This document shows positions 9,241-16,981 of a stretch of DNA of 64,000 nt, one piece after another. The notes beneath the pieces were generated by a model. That model was not told the DNA's origin, did not search any database, and saw only the letters and a program-made list of their open reading frames with translations. This DNA is from Hyphomicrobiales bacterium (GTDB lineage Bacteria > Pseudomonadota > Alphaproteobacteria > Rhodospirillales > JACKKN01). Numbering within the stretch: position 1 is the first letter of the stretch; every line of letters starts with the position of its first letter. The DNA lies in NCBI GenBank assembly GCA_024236415.1, contig JACKKN010000006.1, positions 62,001-126,000 on the forward strand. The letters run 5' to 3'. The position numbers were made by a program, and so were the translations under genes.

Positions 9241-11967
9241 GTGCCCGAAGACGCCGTCCAGAGCCGTTCCAGCGACACCGCCCAGGCCGCGGCGGCGACC
9301 CCCATGATGGAACAGTACCTGGCGGTCAAGGCCGAGCATCCCGACGCCCTGCTGTTCTACCGCATGGGCGACTTCTACGAGTTGTTCTTCGACGACGCGG
9401 TCAAGGCCGCCGAGGCGCTGGACATCACCCTGACCCGGCGCGGCAGGCACCTGGGCGAGGACATCCCCATGGCCGGGGTGCCGGTCAAGGCCCACGAGGC
9501 CTACCTGGCGCGGCTGATCCGCAAGGGCTTCAAGGTCGCCGTCTGCGAACAGACCGAGGACCCGGCCGAGGCCAGGAAGCGGGGCGCGAAATCGGTGGTG
9601 CGCCGCGACGTGGTGCGCGTGATCACCCGGGGCACCCTGACCGAGGACACCCTGCTGGACGCCCGGCGCCACAACTACCTGGCCGCCTGCGCCGAGGCGC
9701 AAGGGTCGCTGGGGCTGGCCTGGATCGACGTCTCCACCGGCGAGTTCACCACCCAGCCGGTGGCCGCCGGCGACCTGGCGGCGGCCCTGGCGCGCCTGGA
9801 CCCCGGCGAGCTTTTGCTGTCCGACACCCTGGTTCAGCGGCCCGAGCTGTTCGAGGTCCTGGGCGGCTGGCGCGAACGGCTGACCCCCCTGCCCGGCGCC
9901 CGCTTCGACAGCGGCAACGGCAACCGGCGCCTGTGCGTCCTTTACGGCGTCAAGACCCTGGACGCCTTCGGCGCCTTCACCCGGTCCGAGCTGGGCGCCG
10001 CCGGCGCCCTGGTGGACTATGTGGAGCTGACGCAGAAGGGCAAGCTGCCGCGCCTGGCGGCGCCGGCGCGCCTGGGCCTGGGCGCGGTGATGGAGATCGA
10101 CGCCGCCACCCGGCGCAACCTGGAACTGGCCGAGACCCTGTCGGGCGAGCGCAAGGGCAGCCTGCTGTCGGTGGTCGACCGCACGGTGACCGGCGCCGGG
10201 GCGCGCCTGCTGGCGGCGCGCCTGGCGGCGCCGCTGACCGACGTGGCGGCCATCGACGGGCGCCTCGATGCGGTGCAGTTCTTCGTCGACCAGGGGCGCC
10301 GGCGCGGCGACCTGCGCGCCGCCCTGCGCCGCTGCCCCGACATCGGCCGGGCCCTGTCGCGCCTGACCGTGGGCCGCGGCGGGCCGCGCGACCTGGCCGC
10401 GGTGCGCGACGGACTGGCCCTGGCCGGCGACCTGCGCGCCGCCTTCGACGCGCCCCACGGCGACCTGGCGGCGGCGCCGGCGGAAATCGCCGGGCTGCTG
10501 CGCGGCCTGGGCCACCACGGCGAGGTGGTGGACCGCCTGGCCCGGGCCCTGGCGCCCGAGCTGCCGGCCCAGGCCCGCGACGGCGGCTTCATCGCCAGGG
10601 ATTACGCGCCCGAGCTGGACGACCTGCGCACCCTGCGCGACGAGAGCCGCAAACTCATCGCCAACCTGCAGGCGGGCTACGCCGAGCAGGCCGGGGTCGC
10701 GACCCTGAAGATCCGCCACAACAACGTGCTGGGCTATTTCATCGAGGTGCCGGCCAAGCAGGCCGACAAGGTGCCCGCCGGCCCCGGCGAACCCTTCATC
10801 CACCGCCAGACCATGGCCAACCAGGTGCGCTACACCACCGTCGAGCTGGGCGAGCTGGAGGGCCGCATCGCCCAGGCCGCCGACCGGGCCCTGGCGCTGG
10901 AACTGAAGCTGTTCGACGACCTGCTGGGCGAGGTGACGGGCCGCGCCGAGGCCATCGCCCAGGCGGCCCAGTCCCTGGCCGGGCTGGACCTGGCCGCGGC
11001 CCTGGCCCAGCTCGCCGTCGACCGCCGCTACTGCCGGCCGCGCCTGGACGACGGCACCGCGTTTCGCATCCGTGGCGGCCGCCATCCGGTGGTCGAGGCG
11101 GCGCTGGAGGCCGCCAGCGCCGGCGCCTTCGTCGCCAACGACTGCGACCTGGGCGGGGCGGACGGCGACAAGCCCGGGGACGGGGCCGGCCGCCTGTGGC
11201 TGCTGACCGGCCCCAACATGGCCGGCAAGAGCACCTTTTTGCGCCAGAACGCCCTGATCGCCGTGCTGGCCCAGGCCGGCTCGTTCGTGCCCGCCGACAG
11301 CGCCCACATCGGTGTCGTCGACCGCCTGTTCTCCCGGGTCGGCGCCGCCGACGACCTGGCCCGGGGCCGGTCCACCTTCATGGTCGAGATGGTCGAGACG
11401 GCGGCGATCCTGAACCAGGCCGGCGGGCGGGCGCTGGTGATCCTGGACGAGATCGGCCGCGGCACCGCCACCTACGACGGCCTCTCCATCGCCTGGGCGG
11501 TGGTCGAGCACCTGGTCGAGGTCAACGGCTGCCGCGCGCTCTTCGCCACCCACTACCACGAACTGACGGCCCTGGCCGCCAAGCTGCCGGCGCTGGCCTG
11601 CCACACCATGCGGGTCAAGGAATGGCAGGGCGAGGTGGTGTTCCTGCACGAGGTGGCCCCGGGGGCGGCGGACCGCTCCTACGGCATCCACGTGGGCCAG
11701 CTCGCCGGCCTGCCGGCGGCCGTCATCGCCCGCGCCGAGAGCATCCTGGAAACGCTCGAACAGGGCGAACAGTCCTCGGCCGTGACCCGGCTGGCCGAGG
11801 ACCTGCCCCTCTTTGCCGCCGTCCAGCACCGCCCCGCCAACCCCGGCGCGGCCCGGGGGCCGTCGCCGGTGGATGAGGCCCTGGGCGGGGTCAACCCCGA
11901 CGAACTGACCCCCCGCGAGGCCCTGGACCTGCTGTACCGGCTGAAGGACCTGGGCCGGGGGGAATAG
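9241..11967 (+). CDS. mutS: DNA mismatch repair protein MutS
   Basis: 908 residues. It recognises base mismatches and small loops and, with MutL, starts repair. The mismatch-binding Phe-X-Glu motif is in RMGDFYELFFDDA (about residue 43). The ATPase has Walker A TGPNMAGKSTFL (about 655-666), the signature SRVGAADDLARGRSTFMVEM, Walker B VILDEIGRGTATYDG (about 735) and ATHYHELTAL. The GTG at 9241 gives 22 residues before the canonical MMEQYL start of many MutS proteins; an ATG at 9304 is the alternative. Lying next to glnD downstream and maeB upstream is the classical alphaproteobacterial order. Confidence 0.98.
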   Translation: MPEDAVQSRSSDTAQAAAATPMMEQYLAVKAEHPDALLFYRMGDFYELFFDDAVKAAEALDITLTRRGRHLGEDIPMAGVPVKAHEAYLARLIRKGFKVAVCEQTEDPAEARKRGAKSVVRRDVVRVITRGTLTEDTLLDARRHNYLAACAEAQGSLGLAWIDVSTGEFTTQPVAAGDLAAALARLDPGELLLSDTLVQRPELFEVLGGWRERLTPLPGARFDSGNGNRRLCVLYGVKTLDAFGAFTRSELGAAGALVDYVELTQKGKLPRLAAPARLGLGAVMEIDAATRRNLELAETLSGERKGSLLSVVDRTVTGAGARLLAARLAAPLTDVAAIDGRLDAVQFFVDQGRRRGDLRAALRRCPDIGRALSRLTVGRGGPRDLAAVRDGLALAGDLRAAFDAPHGDLAAAPAEIAGLLRGLGHHGEVVDRLARALAPELPAQARDGGFIARDYAPELDDLRTLRDESRKLIANLQAGYAEQAGVATLKIRHNNVLGYFIEVPAKQADKVPAGPGEPFIHRQTMANQVRYTTVELGELEGRIAQAADRALALELKLFDDLLGEVTGRAEAIAQAAQSLAGLDLAAALAQLAVDRRYCRPRLDDGTAFRIRGGRHPVVEAALEAASAGAFVANDCDLGGADGDKPGDGAGRLWLLTGPNMAGKSTFLRQNALIAVLAQAGSFVPADSAHIGVVDRLFSRVGAADDLARGRSTFMVEMVETAAILNQAGGRALVILDEIGRGTATYDGLSIAWAVVEHLVEVNGCRALFATHYHELTALAAKLPALACHTMRVKEWQGEVVFLHEVAPGAADRSYGIHVGQLAGLPAAVIARAESILETLEQGEQSSAVTRLAEDLPLFAAVQHRPANPGAARGPSPVDEALGGVNPDELTPREALDLLYRLKDLGRGE

Positions 11968-11989
11968 GGCGGGGCGCGCCCTGCTTCCT

Positions 11990-12112
11990 TGAACCGCGGA
12001 GGACGCTGAGGTTTCGCGGAGGTTCGCTGAGAAGAAAGAAATGCGCTTCGCGCCGAAGGCGCAATAAATCCCCTGCGAACCTCTGCGAAAACTCTGCGTC
12101 CCCCGCGGTTCA
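11990..12112. repeat. Imperfect inverted repeat (123 bp, MITE/REP-like) between mutS and the vapBC pair
   Basis: Two 38-base arms, 11990-12027 and 12075-12112, are inverted copies of each other with four mismatches (34 of 38 match); each arm begins TGAACCGCGG at its outer end. Between them is a smaller hairpin, TGCGCTTCG / CGAA-GCGCA at 12042-12063. The whole element could fold into one cruciform. It contains no open frame of its own. Related GGACGC-GAGG type repeats are known between genes of many proteobacteria, but no family name is assigned here. No clear target duplication was seen. Confidence 0.7.
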
Positions 12113-12149
12113 GGGAGGCCGGACTCGATCCTGTTTGAACGCATGACGA

Positions 12150-12170
12150 TTTCCGGATATATTTCCGGAA
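12150..12170. promoter_or_regulatory. Repeated TTTCCGGA sites, probable autoregulatory operator of the toxin-antitoxin pair
   Basis: Two TTTCCGGA octamers, separated by TATA (12150-12157 and 12162-12169), lie 20-40 bases before the antitoxin ATG, overlapping the expected promoter. Since TCCGGA is itself palindromic the pair reads as both direct and inverted repeat. Antitoxins of vapBC-type operons normally bind such paired palindromes to repress their own promoter. Confidence 0.5.
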
Positions 12171-12189
12171 AGAACAGGAGGTTGCCGTC

Positions 12190-12477
12190 ATGGCCTCGAC
12201 CCCGCAGGAAACCCTTGCCCAGCACCGGCGCCGCATGAAGCGCCAGGGGTTCGTGCGCCTGGAGGTGCGGGTGCGCCGGCAGGATGCGGCCCTGGTGCGG
12301 GACCTGGTCGGCGCCCTGGACGACCCGGCCCGGGCGGACGAGGCGCGGGCCCTGCTGCGGGCGCGGTTCGGCGCCCGGGCGCCCAAGGGCCTCAAGGCGC
12401 TGCTGGCGTCGGCGCCGCTGGACGGCGTGGACCTGGAGCGCGACCTCGACCGCGGCCGTGACGTCGACCTTTCGTGA
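12190..12477 (+). CDS. Putative antitoxin of a VapBC-like pair
   Basis: 95 residues with an AGGAGG ribosome-binding site seven bases before the ATG. The N-terminus (HRRRMKRQGFVRLEVRVRRQDAALVRDLVGAL) resembles a ribbon-helix-helix or short MetJ/Arc-like DNA-binding start, and the C-terminus is acidic (DGVDLERDLDRGRDVDLS), as expected for the toxin-neutralising tail. No named antitoxin family is recognised with certainty. Its stop overlaps the start of the PIN-domain gene (GTGA), the coupling typical of antitoxin-toxin operons. Assignment rests mainly on this context. Confidence 0.75.
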   Translation: MASTPQETLAQHRRRMKRQGFVRLEVRVRRQDAALVRDLVGALDDPARADEARALLRARFGARAPKGLKALLASAPLDGVDLERDLDRGRDVDLS

Positions 12478-12887
12478 CCTACCTGATCGACACCAACGTC
12501 ATCTCCGAGGTCCGCAAGGGCCGCCGCTGTGACGCCCGCGTGGCCGCCTGGTACGACTCCCTGGGCGACGCCGACCTGTTCCTGAGCGTGCTGGTGCTGG
12601 GCGAGATCCGGCGGGGCGTGGAGCGGATTCGCCGCCGCGACCCGGCCCAGGCGCGGGCCCTGGAGGACTGGCTGGCAGCGGTCCGTGCCGCCTTCGGCGA
12701 CCGGGTCCTGCCGGTGGACGGGGCGGTGGCCGAGGAATGGGGCCGCATGGGCGCGGCCCGCCCCGTGTCCACCGTCGACGGCCTGCTGGCGGCCACGGCC
12801 AAGGTCCACGGCCTGACCCTGGCGACCCGCAACACGGCCGACGTGGCCGGCCTGGGGGCGGACGTTCTCAATCCCTTCGAGACCTGA
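12474..12887 (+). CDS. PIN-domain toxin, VapC/FitB type ribonuclease
   Basis: 137 residues, normal for VapC toxins, which cut tRNA or rRNA when freed from their antitoxin. The start is the GTG overlapping the antitoxin stop. The PIN active site is visible: first Asp in YLIDTNVISEVRKG (D6), the conserved Glu in SVLVLGEIRRGVERI (about E43), and the late acidic pair in STVDGLLAATAKVHGLTLATRNTADV. The ISEVRKG and NTADVAGL details are those of the FitB-like branch that acts with small ribbon-helix-helix antitoxins. All key acidic residues appear present, so the toxin should be active. Confidence 0.9.
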   Translation: MTYLIDTNVISEVRKGRRCDARVAAWYDSLGDADLFLSVLVLGEIRRGVERIRRRDPAQARALEDWLAAVRAAFGDRVLPVDGAVAEEWGRMGAARPVSTVDGLLAATAKVHGLTLATRNTADVAGLGADVLNPFET

Positions 12888-12906
12888 AGGCGGGCGGGGC
12901 GCCTCC

Positions 12907-13398
12907 TCAGTCCTCCACCACCTGCTCCGCCCCGATGAAGCGTTTCAGCAGCATCAGCCCCGCCGCGTGGCAGGCCGGGCCGCCGTGGCTGGCGCAGGCG
13001 TCGGCGTGGACCACCGGGCGGATGCGGGCCTCGAACAGGTCCACCGCCGTCTTCAGCACGCAATTGTCGGTGGCGATGCCGGCCAGGTGGACCTCGTCCA
13101 CCCCCTCGTGGATCCACTGCGCCCGCAGCTCGGGGGTCAGGCAGGTGTAGGCGGCCTTGTCCAGGATGCGGGCGTCGGGCCGCGGGGTGAAGGCCAGCTC
13201 GATGTCGCCGTTGCCGGGGGCGAAGCGGTGCCAGTGCAGCAGGCGGCGGTGCATGGAGCCCTCGGGGTTGACGAAACGGGTGGCGATGACCCGCGCGAAC
13301 CTGTCCTGCAGGGCGGCCACCCGGTCCGGCACGTGGTTGGTGTCGCGGTTGATGAAGCCGCGCTGGACGTCGACGATCAGCAGGATGCCCTCGGCCAT
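12907..13398 (-). CDS. Isochorismatase-family cysteine hydrolase
   Basis: 163 residues from the ATG at 13398, preceded by AGGGGGAT. The family triad is visible: Asp in LLIVDVQRGFI (about residue 9), Lys in ILDKAAYTC, and the catalytic Cys in GIATDNCVLKTAVDLFEA (about residue 117). These enzymes cut C-N or C-O bonds in substrates such as nicotinamide, isochorismate or biuret. The short length and HRRLLHWHRF segment do not identify the substrate. It is convergent with the toxin gene (19 bases between stops) and divergent from glnD. Confidence 0.88.
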   Translation of the reverse strand: MAEGILLIVDVQRGFINRDTNHVPDRVAALQDRFARVIATRFVNPEGSMHRRLLHWHRFAPGNGDIELAFTPRPDARILDKAAYTCLTPELRAQWIHEGVDEVHLAGIATDNCVLKTAVDLFEARIRPVVHADACASHGGPACHAAGLMLLKRFIGAEQVVED

Positions 13399-13672
13399 GG
13401 CCCGATCCCCCTGGGCCCGCGGCACGATTCCACGGGCCCCACCGCCCCCGGCCTTCCGCGCGGGAGGGGGCGTGCGGTTGCGCCCGGTCCGGTTCGCCTG
13501 TCCCCCGTTTTCCCCGGCCGGGACCCCTTGCCTGTCGGCGCCGCGGGGGCGCCGTCCCTGAAGGATGGGGCCCCGGTCGGGGGATTGCAAGGGACCGCGC
13601 ACCGGGAATTTTGCTGTATCCGCGCCCGCGATCCCTATATTTAGGCGGAGATTCGCCAGGAAAGGACGCCCC

Positions 13673-16438
13673 GTGGCCCGAATCCGCAAGCAGAGGGACA
13701 TCATCGACCGCAAGACCCTGACCGCCCGGCTGGACGAGCTGGCGGCCTGGTCGGGCTATTCGGACCGGACCCGCGGCGAGGTCCTGGACATGTTCCGCTC
13801 GGCCCTGCAGTGCGGCACCGCCGAGGTGCGCCGGCGCTTCGAGACCGAGCGCCTGCCCGGCCGCGACGCCATCCGCGCCCAGAGCTTCCTGATGGACCAG
13901 CTGATCCGCACCCTGCACGACTTCACCGGCAAGTACGTGTACCCCATCGCCAACCCGATCCGCGGCGAGCAGACCTCGATCCTGGCCACCGGCGGCTACG
14001 GCCGCGGCCAGCTGGCGCCCTTTTCGGACATCGACCTGATGTTCCTGCTGCCCTACAAGAGCACGCCGCACACCGAGCAGGTGGTGGAGTTCATGCTCTA
14101 CATGCTGTGGGACATGGGGCTGAAGGTGGGCCACGCCACGCGGTCGATCGACGACGCGGTGCGCCTGGCCCAGGGCGACCTGACCATCCAGACCAGCCTG
14201 CTGGAGGCGCGCTGGCTGTGGGGCGACGAGAACCTGTTCCGCCAGTTCAAGGCCCGGTTCCAGAAGGAGGTGGTGGCCGGCCACGGCCCCGCCTATGCCG
14301 AGACCAAGCTGGCCGAGCGCGACATGCGCCACGAGAAGATGGGCGACACCCGATACGTGCTGGAACCCAACGTCAAGGAGGGCAAGGGCGGGTTGAGGGA
14401 CCTGCAGACCCTGTTCTGGATGGCCAAGTTCCTGTACCAGGTGGACAGCGTCGAGGACATGGTCGAGCGCGGCCACCTGTCCGCCGCCGACGCGCGGCGC
14501 TTCGCCAAGGCCGAGAACTTCCTGTGGACCGTGCGCTGCCACCTGCACTACCTGGCCGGCCGGCCCGAGGAGCGCCTGACCTTCAACGTGCAGCGCGAGA
14601 TCGCCGAGCGCATGGGCTATTCCGACCGCAAGACCCTGAGCGGGGTCGAGCGGTTCATGAAGCACTACTTCCTGGTGGCCAAGGACGTGGGCGACCTGAC
14701 CCGGGTGCTGTGCGCGATCATGGAGGACGACCACAAGAAGCGCCGCCGCGGCCTGCGCCTGGGCGGCCTGTTCCGCAAGCAGAGCGCCGGCGAGTTCCCC
14801 ATCGACGGCGAGCGCCTGACCGTGGCCTCGGCCCAGGACTTCGAGCGCGACCCGCGCAAGCTGCTGGGCCTGTTCCGCGAGGCCCAGAAGCACGGCCTGG
14901 ACATCCACCCGCGGGCCCTGCGCGCCGTCAACGACAGCCTCAAGCTGGTCAACACCCGGCTGCGCGCCGACCCCGACGCCAACCGCCTGTTCATGGAGAT
15001 GCTGACCGACGAGCACGACCCCGAGGAGACGCTGAAGCGCCTCAACGAGGCCGGCGTGTTCGGCCGCTTCATCACCGACTTCGGCCGCGTGGTGGCGCAG
15101 ATGCAGTACGACATGTACCACGTCTATACCGTGGACGAGCACACCATCCGCGCCATCGGCATCCTCAACCGCATCGAGCGCGGCCAGCTGACCGAGGACC
15201 ATCCGGTGGCCTCCGAGGTGATCCACGAGGTCGAGTCCCGCGACGTGCTGTACGTGGCGGTGCTGCTGCACGACATCGCCAAGGGGCGCGGCGGCGACCA
15301 CTCCGAGATCGGCGCCGAGGTGGCGCTCAAGCTGGGCCCGCGCCTGGGCCTGAACGAGTGGGAGACCGAGACCGTGTCCTGGCTGGTGCGCTACCACCTG
15401 GCCATGAGCCGCACCGCCTTCAAGCGCGACATCGACGACCCCAAGACCGTGGCCGACTTCGTGGCCCTGGTGCAGTCGCCCGAGCGCCTGCGCCTGCTGC
15501 TGGTGCTGACCGTGGCCGACATCCGCGCCGTGGGCCCCAGCGTGTGGAACGAATGGAAGGGCGGCCTGCTGCGCAGCCTGTACTTCCGGGCGCTGGAGGT
15601 GATGACCGGCGGCGCCGCCGGCGGCCACCGGGCCGAGCGCGTGGCCAACGCCAAGAAGGCCCTGCGCGCCCGCCTGGTGGGCTGGTCCGAGGACGAGATC
15701 GAAGCCCACCTGGCGCGCGGCTACGACGACTACTGGCTGGGCTTCGACGTGGCCACCCACGTGCACCACGCCTACCTGGTGCGCGCCGCCGAGCAGGAGG
15801 GCGCGCCGCTGCGCATCGAGGCCCGCCAGGACCCCGAGCACAACTGCACCGAGGCCATCATCTACACCGCCGACCACCCGGGCCTGTTCGCGCGCATCGC
15901 CGGCGCCATGTCGCTGGGCGGCGCCTCGGTGCTGGACGCGCGCATCGTGACCCTGGCCAACGGCATGGCGCTGGACACCTTCGCCATCCAGGACCTGAAC
16001 GGCAACGCCTTCGCCGACGAGAAGCGGGTCGGGCGCCTGTGGCGGCGCATCGAGGACGCGCTGTCGGGCAAGGTCCACGCGGCGCGGGCCATCGAGGACG
16101 CCCGCGCCAAGGCCATGCCCAGCCGCACCCAGGTGTTCAAGGTGCCGCCCCGGGTGCTGATCGACAACAAGGCCAGCGCCACCCACACGGTGGTCGAGGT
16201 CAACGGCCGCGACCGGGTCGGCTTCCTGCACGACGTCACCGCCGCCCTGACCAGCATGGGGCTGCAGATCTCCACCGCCCACATCTCCACCTACGGCGAG
16301 CGGGCGGTGGACGTGTTCTACGTCAAGGACGTGTTCGGCCTGAAGATCGAGCACGACGAGAAGCTGAAGCAGATGCGCGCCCGCCTGCTGGCCGCCATCG
16401 AGCCCCCCGAGGAACGCGAGAAGACGGCGGCGGAGTAG
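13673..16438 (+). CDS. glnD: Bifunctional uridylyltransferase/uridylyl-removing enzyme (PII)
   Basis: 921 residues, the normal GlnD length. It adds UMP to PII when glutamine is low and removes it when high, controlling nitrogen metabolism. Domain order: nucleotidyltransferase with GGYGRGQLAPFSDID (about residues 106-120), a central helical region, an HD hydrolase domain with VLLHDIAKGRGGDHSEIGAE (about residue 529), then two C-terminal glutamine-sensing ACT domains near residues 727 (YTADHPGLFARIAGAMS) and 838 (VNGRDRVGFLHDVTAAL). The GTG at 13673 follows AGGAAAGGACGCCCC. A divergent hydrolase gene lies upstream across 274 bases. Confidence 0.97.
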   Translation: MARIRKQRDIIDRKTLTARLDELAAWSGYSDRTRGEVLDMFRSALQCGTAEVRRRFETERLPGRDAIRAQSFLMDQLIRTLHDFTGKYVYPIANPIRGEQTSILATGGYGRGQLAPFSDIDLMFLLPYKSTPHTEQVVEFMLYMLWDMGLKVGHATRSIDDAVRLAQGDLTIQTSLLEARWLWGDENLFRQFKARFQKEVVAGHGPAYAETKLAERDMRHEKMGDTRYVLEPNVKEGKGGLRDLQTLFWMAKFLYQVDSVEDMVERGHLSAADARRFAKAENFLWTVRCHLHYLAGRPEERLTFNVQREIAERMGYSDRKTLSGVERFMKHYFLVAKDVGDLTRVLCAIMEDDHKKRRRGLRLGGLFRKQSAGEFPIDGERLTVASAQDFERDPRKLLGLFREAQKHGLDIHPRALRAVNDSLKLVNTRLRADPDANRLFMEMLTDEHDPEETLKRLNEAGVFGRFITDFGRVVAQMQYDMYHVYTVDEHTIRAIGILNRIERGQLTEDHPVASEVIHEVESRDVLYVAVLLHDIAKGRGGDHSEIGAEVALKLGPRLGLNEWETETVSWLVRYHLAMSRTAFKRDIDDPKTVADFVALVQSPERLRLLLVLTVADIRAVGPSVWNEWKGGLLRSLYFRALEVMTGGAAGGHRAERVANAKKALRARLVGWSEDEIEAHLARGYDDYWLGFDVATHVHHAYLVRAAEQEGAPLRIEARQDPEHNCTEAIIYTADHPGLFARIAGAMSLGGASVLDARIVTLANGMALDTFAIQDLNGNAFADEKRVGRLWRRIEDALSGKVHAARAIEDARAKAMPSRTQVFKVPPRVLIDNKASATHTVVEVNGRDRVGFLHDVTAALTSMGLQISTAHISTYGERAVDVFYVKDVFGLKIEHDEKLKQMRARLLAAIEPPEEREKTAAE

Positions 16439-16503
16439 GGGGTCGGGCGGGCGTCACCGCCGGCATCCCGCTCGAATGGCGGCACGCCACCCCGATTCCG
16501 TCG

Positions 16504-16521
16504 TTCCCGCGCAGGCGGGAA
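16504..16521. repeat. REP-like palindrome TTCCCGCGCAGGCGGGAA
   Basis: An 18-base stem-loop, TTCCCGC / GCAG / GCGGGAA, inside a longer phrase CCGTCG...CCCATTCCG, of the type found many times between genes in proteobacteria. A degraded copy of the same phrase lies at 21593-21627. It follows glnD by 65 bases. Confidence 0.7.
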
Positions 16522-16531
16522 CCCATTCCGC

Positions 16532-16552
16532 CCACCCTGGGACCAAGGGTGG
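16532..16552. terminator. Possible stem-loop after glnD
   Basis: CCACCCT at 16532-16538 pairs with AGGGTGG at 16546-16552 around a seven-base loop GGGACCA. No T-run follows, so if it ends glnD transcripts it would do so as a Rho-assisted or 3'-end-stabilising stem; it may also be part of the adjoining REP-like sequence. Confidence 0.3.
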
Positions 16553-16612
16553 ACGTGCGGATTGGCCCTGTGGCCCGGCTTGTTGTCACGGGTGCCCGTC
16601 ACCCCGGAACGA

Positions 16613-16688
16613 AAAAGGTGCCAGGCACCTTTTATTATTTCAATAAATGACCAAAACCTTAAAGATTAAAAGGTGCCAGGCACCTTTT
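16613..16688. repeat. Pair of 21-bp palindromes with a 34-bp AT-rich spacer (copy A)
   Basis: Two identical palindromes with core AAAGGTGCCAGGCACCTTT lie at 16613-16633 and 16668-16688. The spacer between them, 16634-16667, is 34 bases and about 75% A+T. An equivalent pair with exactly the same 55-base centre spacing is at 23737-23812. Such short palindrome pairs resemble REP doublets (BIME-type) that depend on a transposase elsewhere. The right-hand palindrome supplies the stop codon of the truncated gene at 16687-16854. Confidence 0.8.
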
Positions 16689-16854
16689 AATTGAGCGCGA
16701 ACTCGCCGTCGCGCAGGAAGGGGAGGGTGTTGAAGGGGAACCGGCCGTCCTCGCACCGTTCAGGCAGCAGGGAAACCCGCTTCAGGAAGGGAGATCGCAG
16801 GGAAGGTCGCCTCGACACGGCATGCCCTTTCGCGGTCCACGTCGGCACGGCCAT
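16687..16854 (-). pseudogene. 5' fragment of an AAA-type ATPase gene, cut off at the palindrome
   Basis: A 55-codon frame from ATG 16854 ends in the TAA formed where coding sequence meets the palindrome at 16668-16688. Its last residues, FPFNTLPFLRDGEFALN, together with the preceding FLKRVSLLPERCE, look like the extreme N-terminus of predicted ATPases that continue with a beta-strand and then a Walker A loop; here nothing after that point remains. The identification rests on one short stretch. Best read as a decayed gene whose 3' part was lost, with the repeat at the junction. Confidence 0.45.
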
Positions 16855-16981
16855 TGGCCACAGAATGATTGTATAAAAAAGAAAAATAAAATCAATTAGT
16901 GTATTTGAAAAAATATCGAAGCGTCTCGGCCGTTCCTTCTTCCGCCTTCCTCCCGCCCGAAAAACCGGCTACACCCGTGCC

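Noticed and set aside
8611..12225. 1204-codon open frame on the minus strand opposite mutS
   Set aside because: It is a GC-driven shadow of mutS; only its last 167 codons, past the mutS start, match a real small gene with its own start.
16691..16876. Plus-strand 61-codon frame between glnD and murJ
   Set aside because: The opposite-strand reading FPFNTLPFLRDGEFALN is far more protein-like; the plus frame is Arg/Ser-rich.
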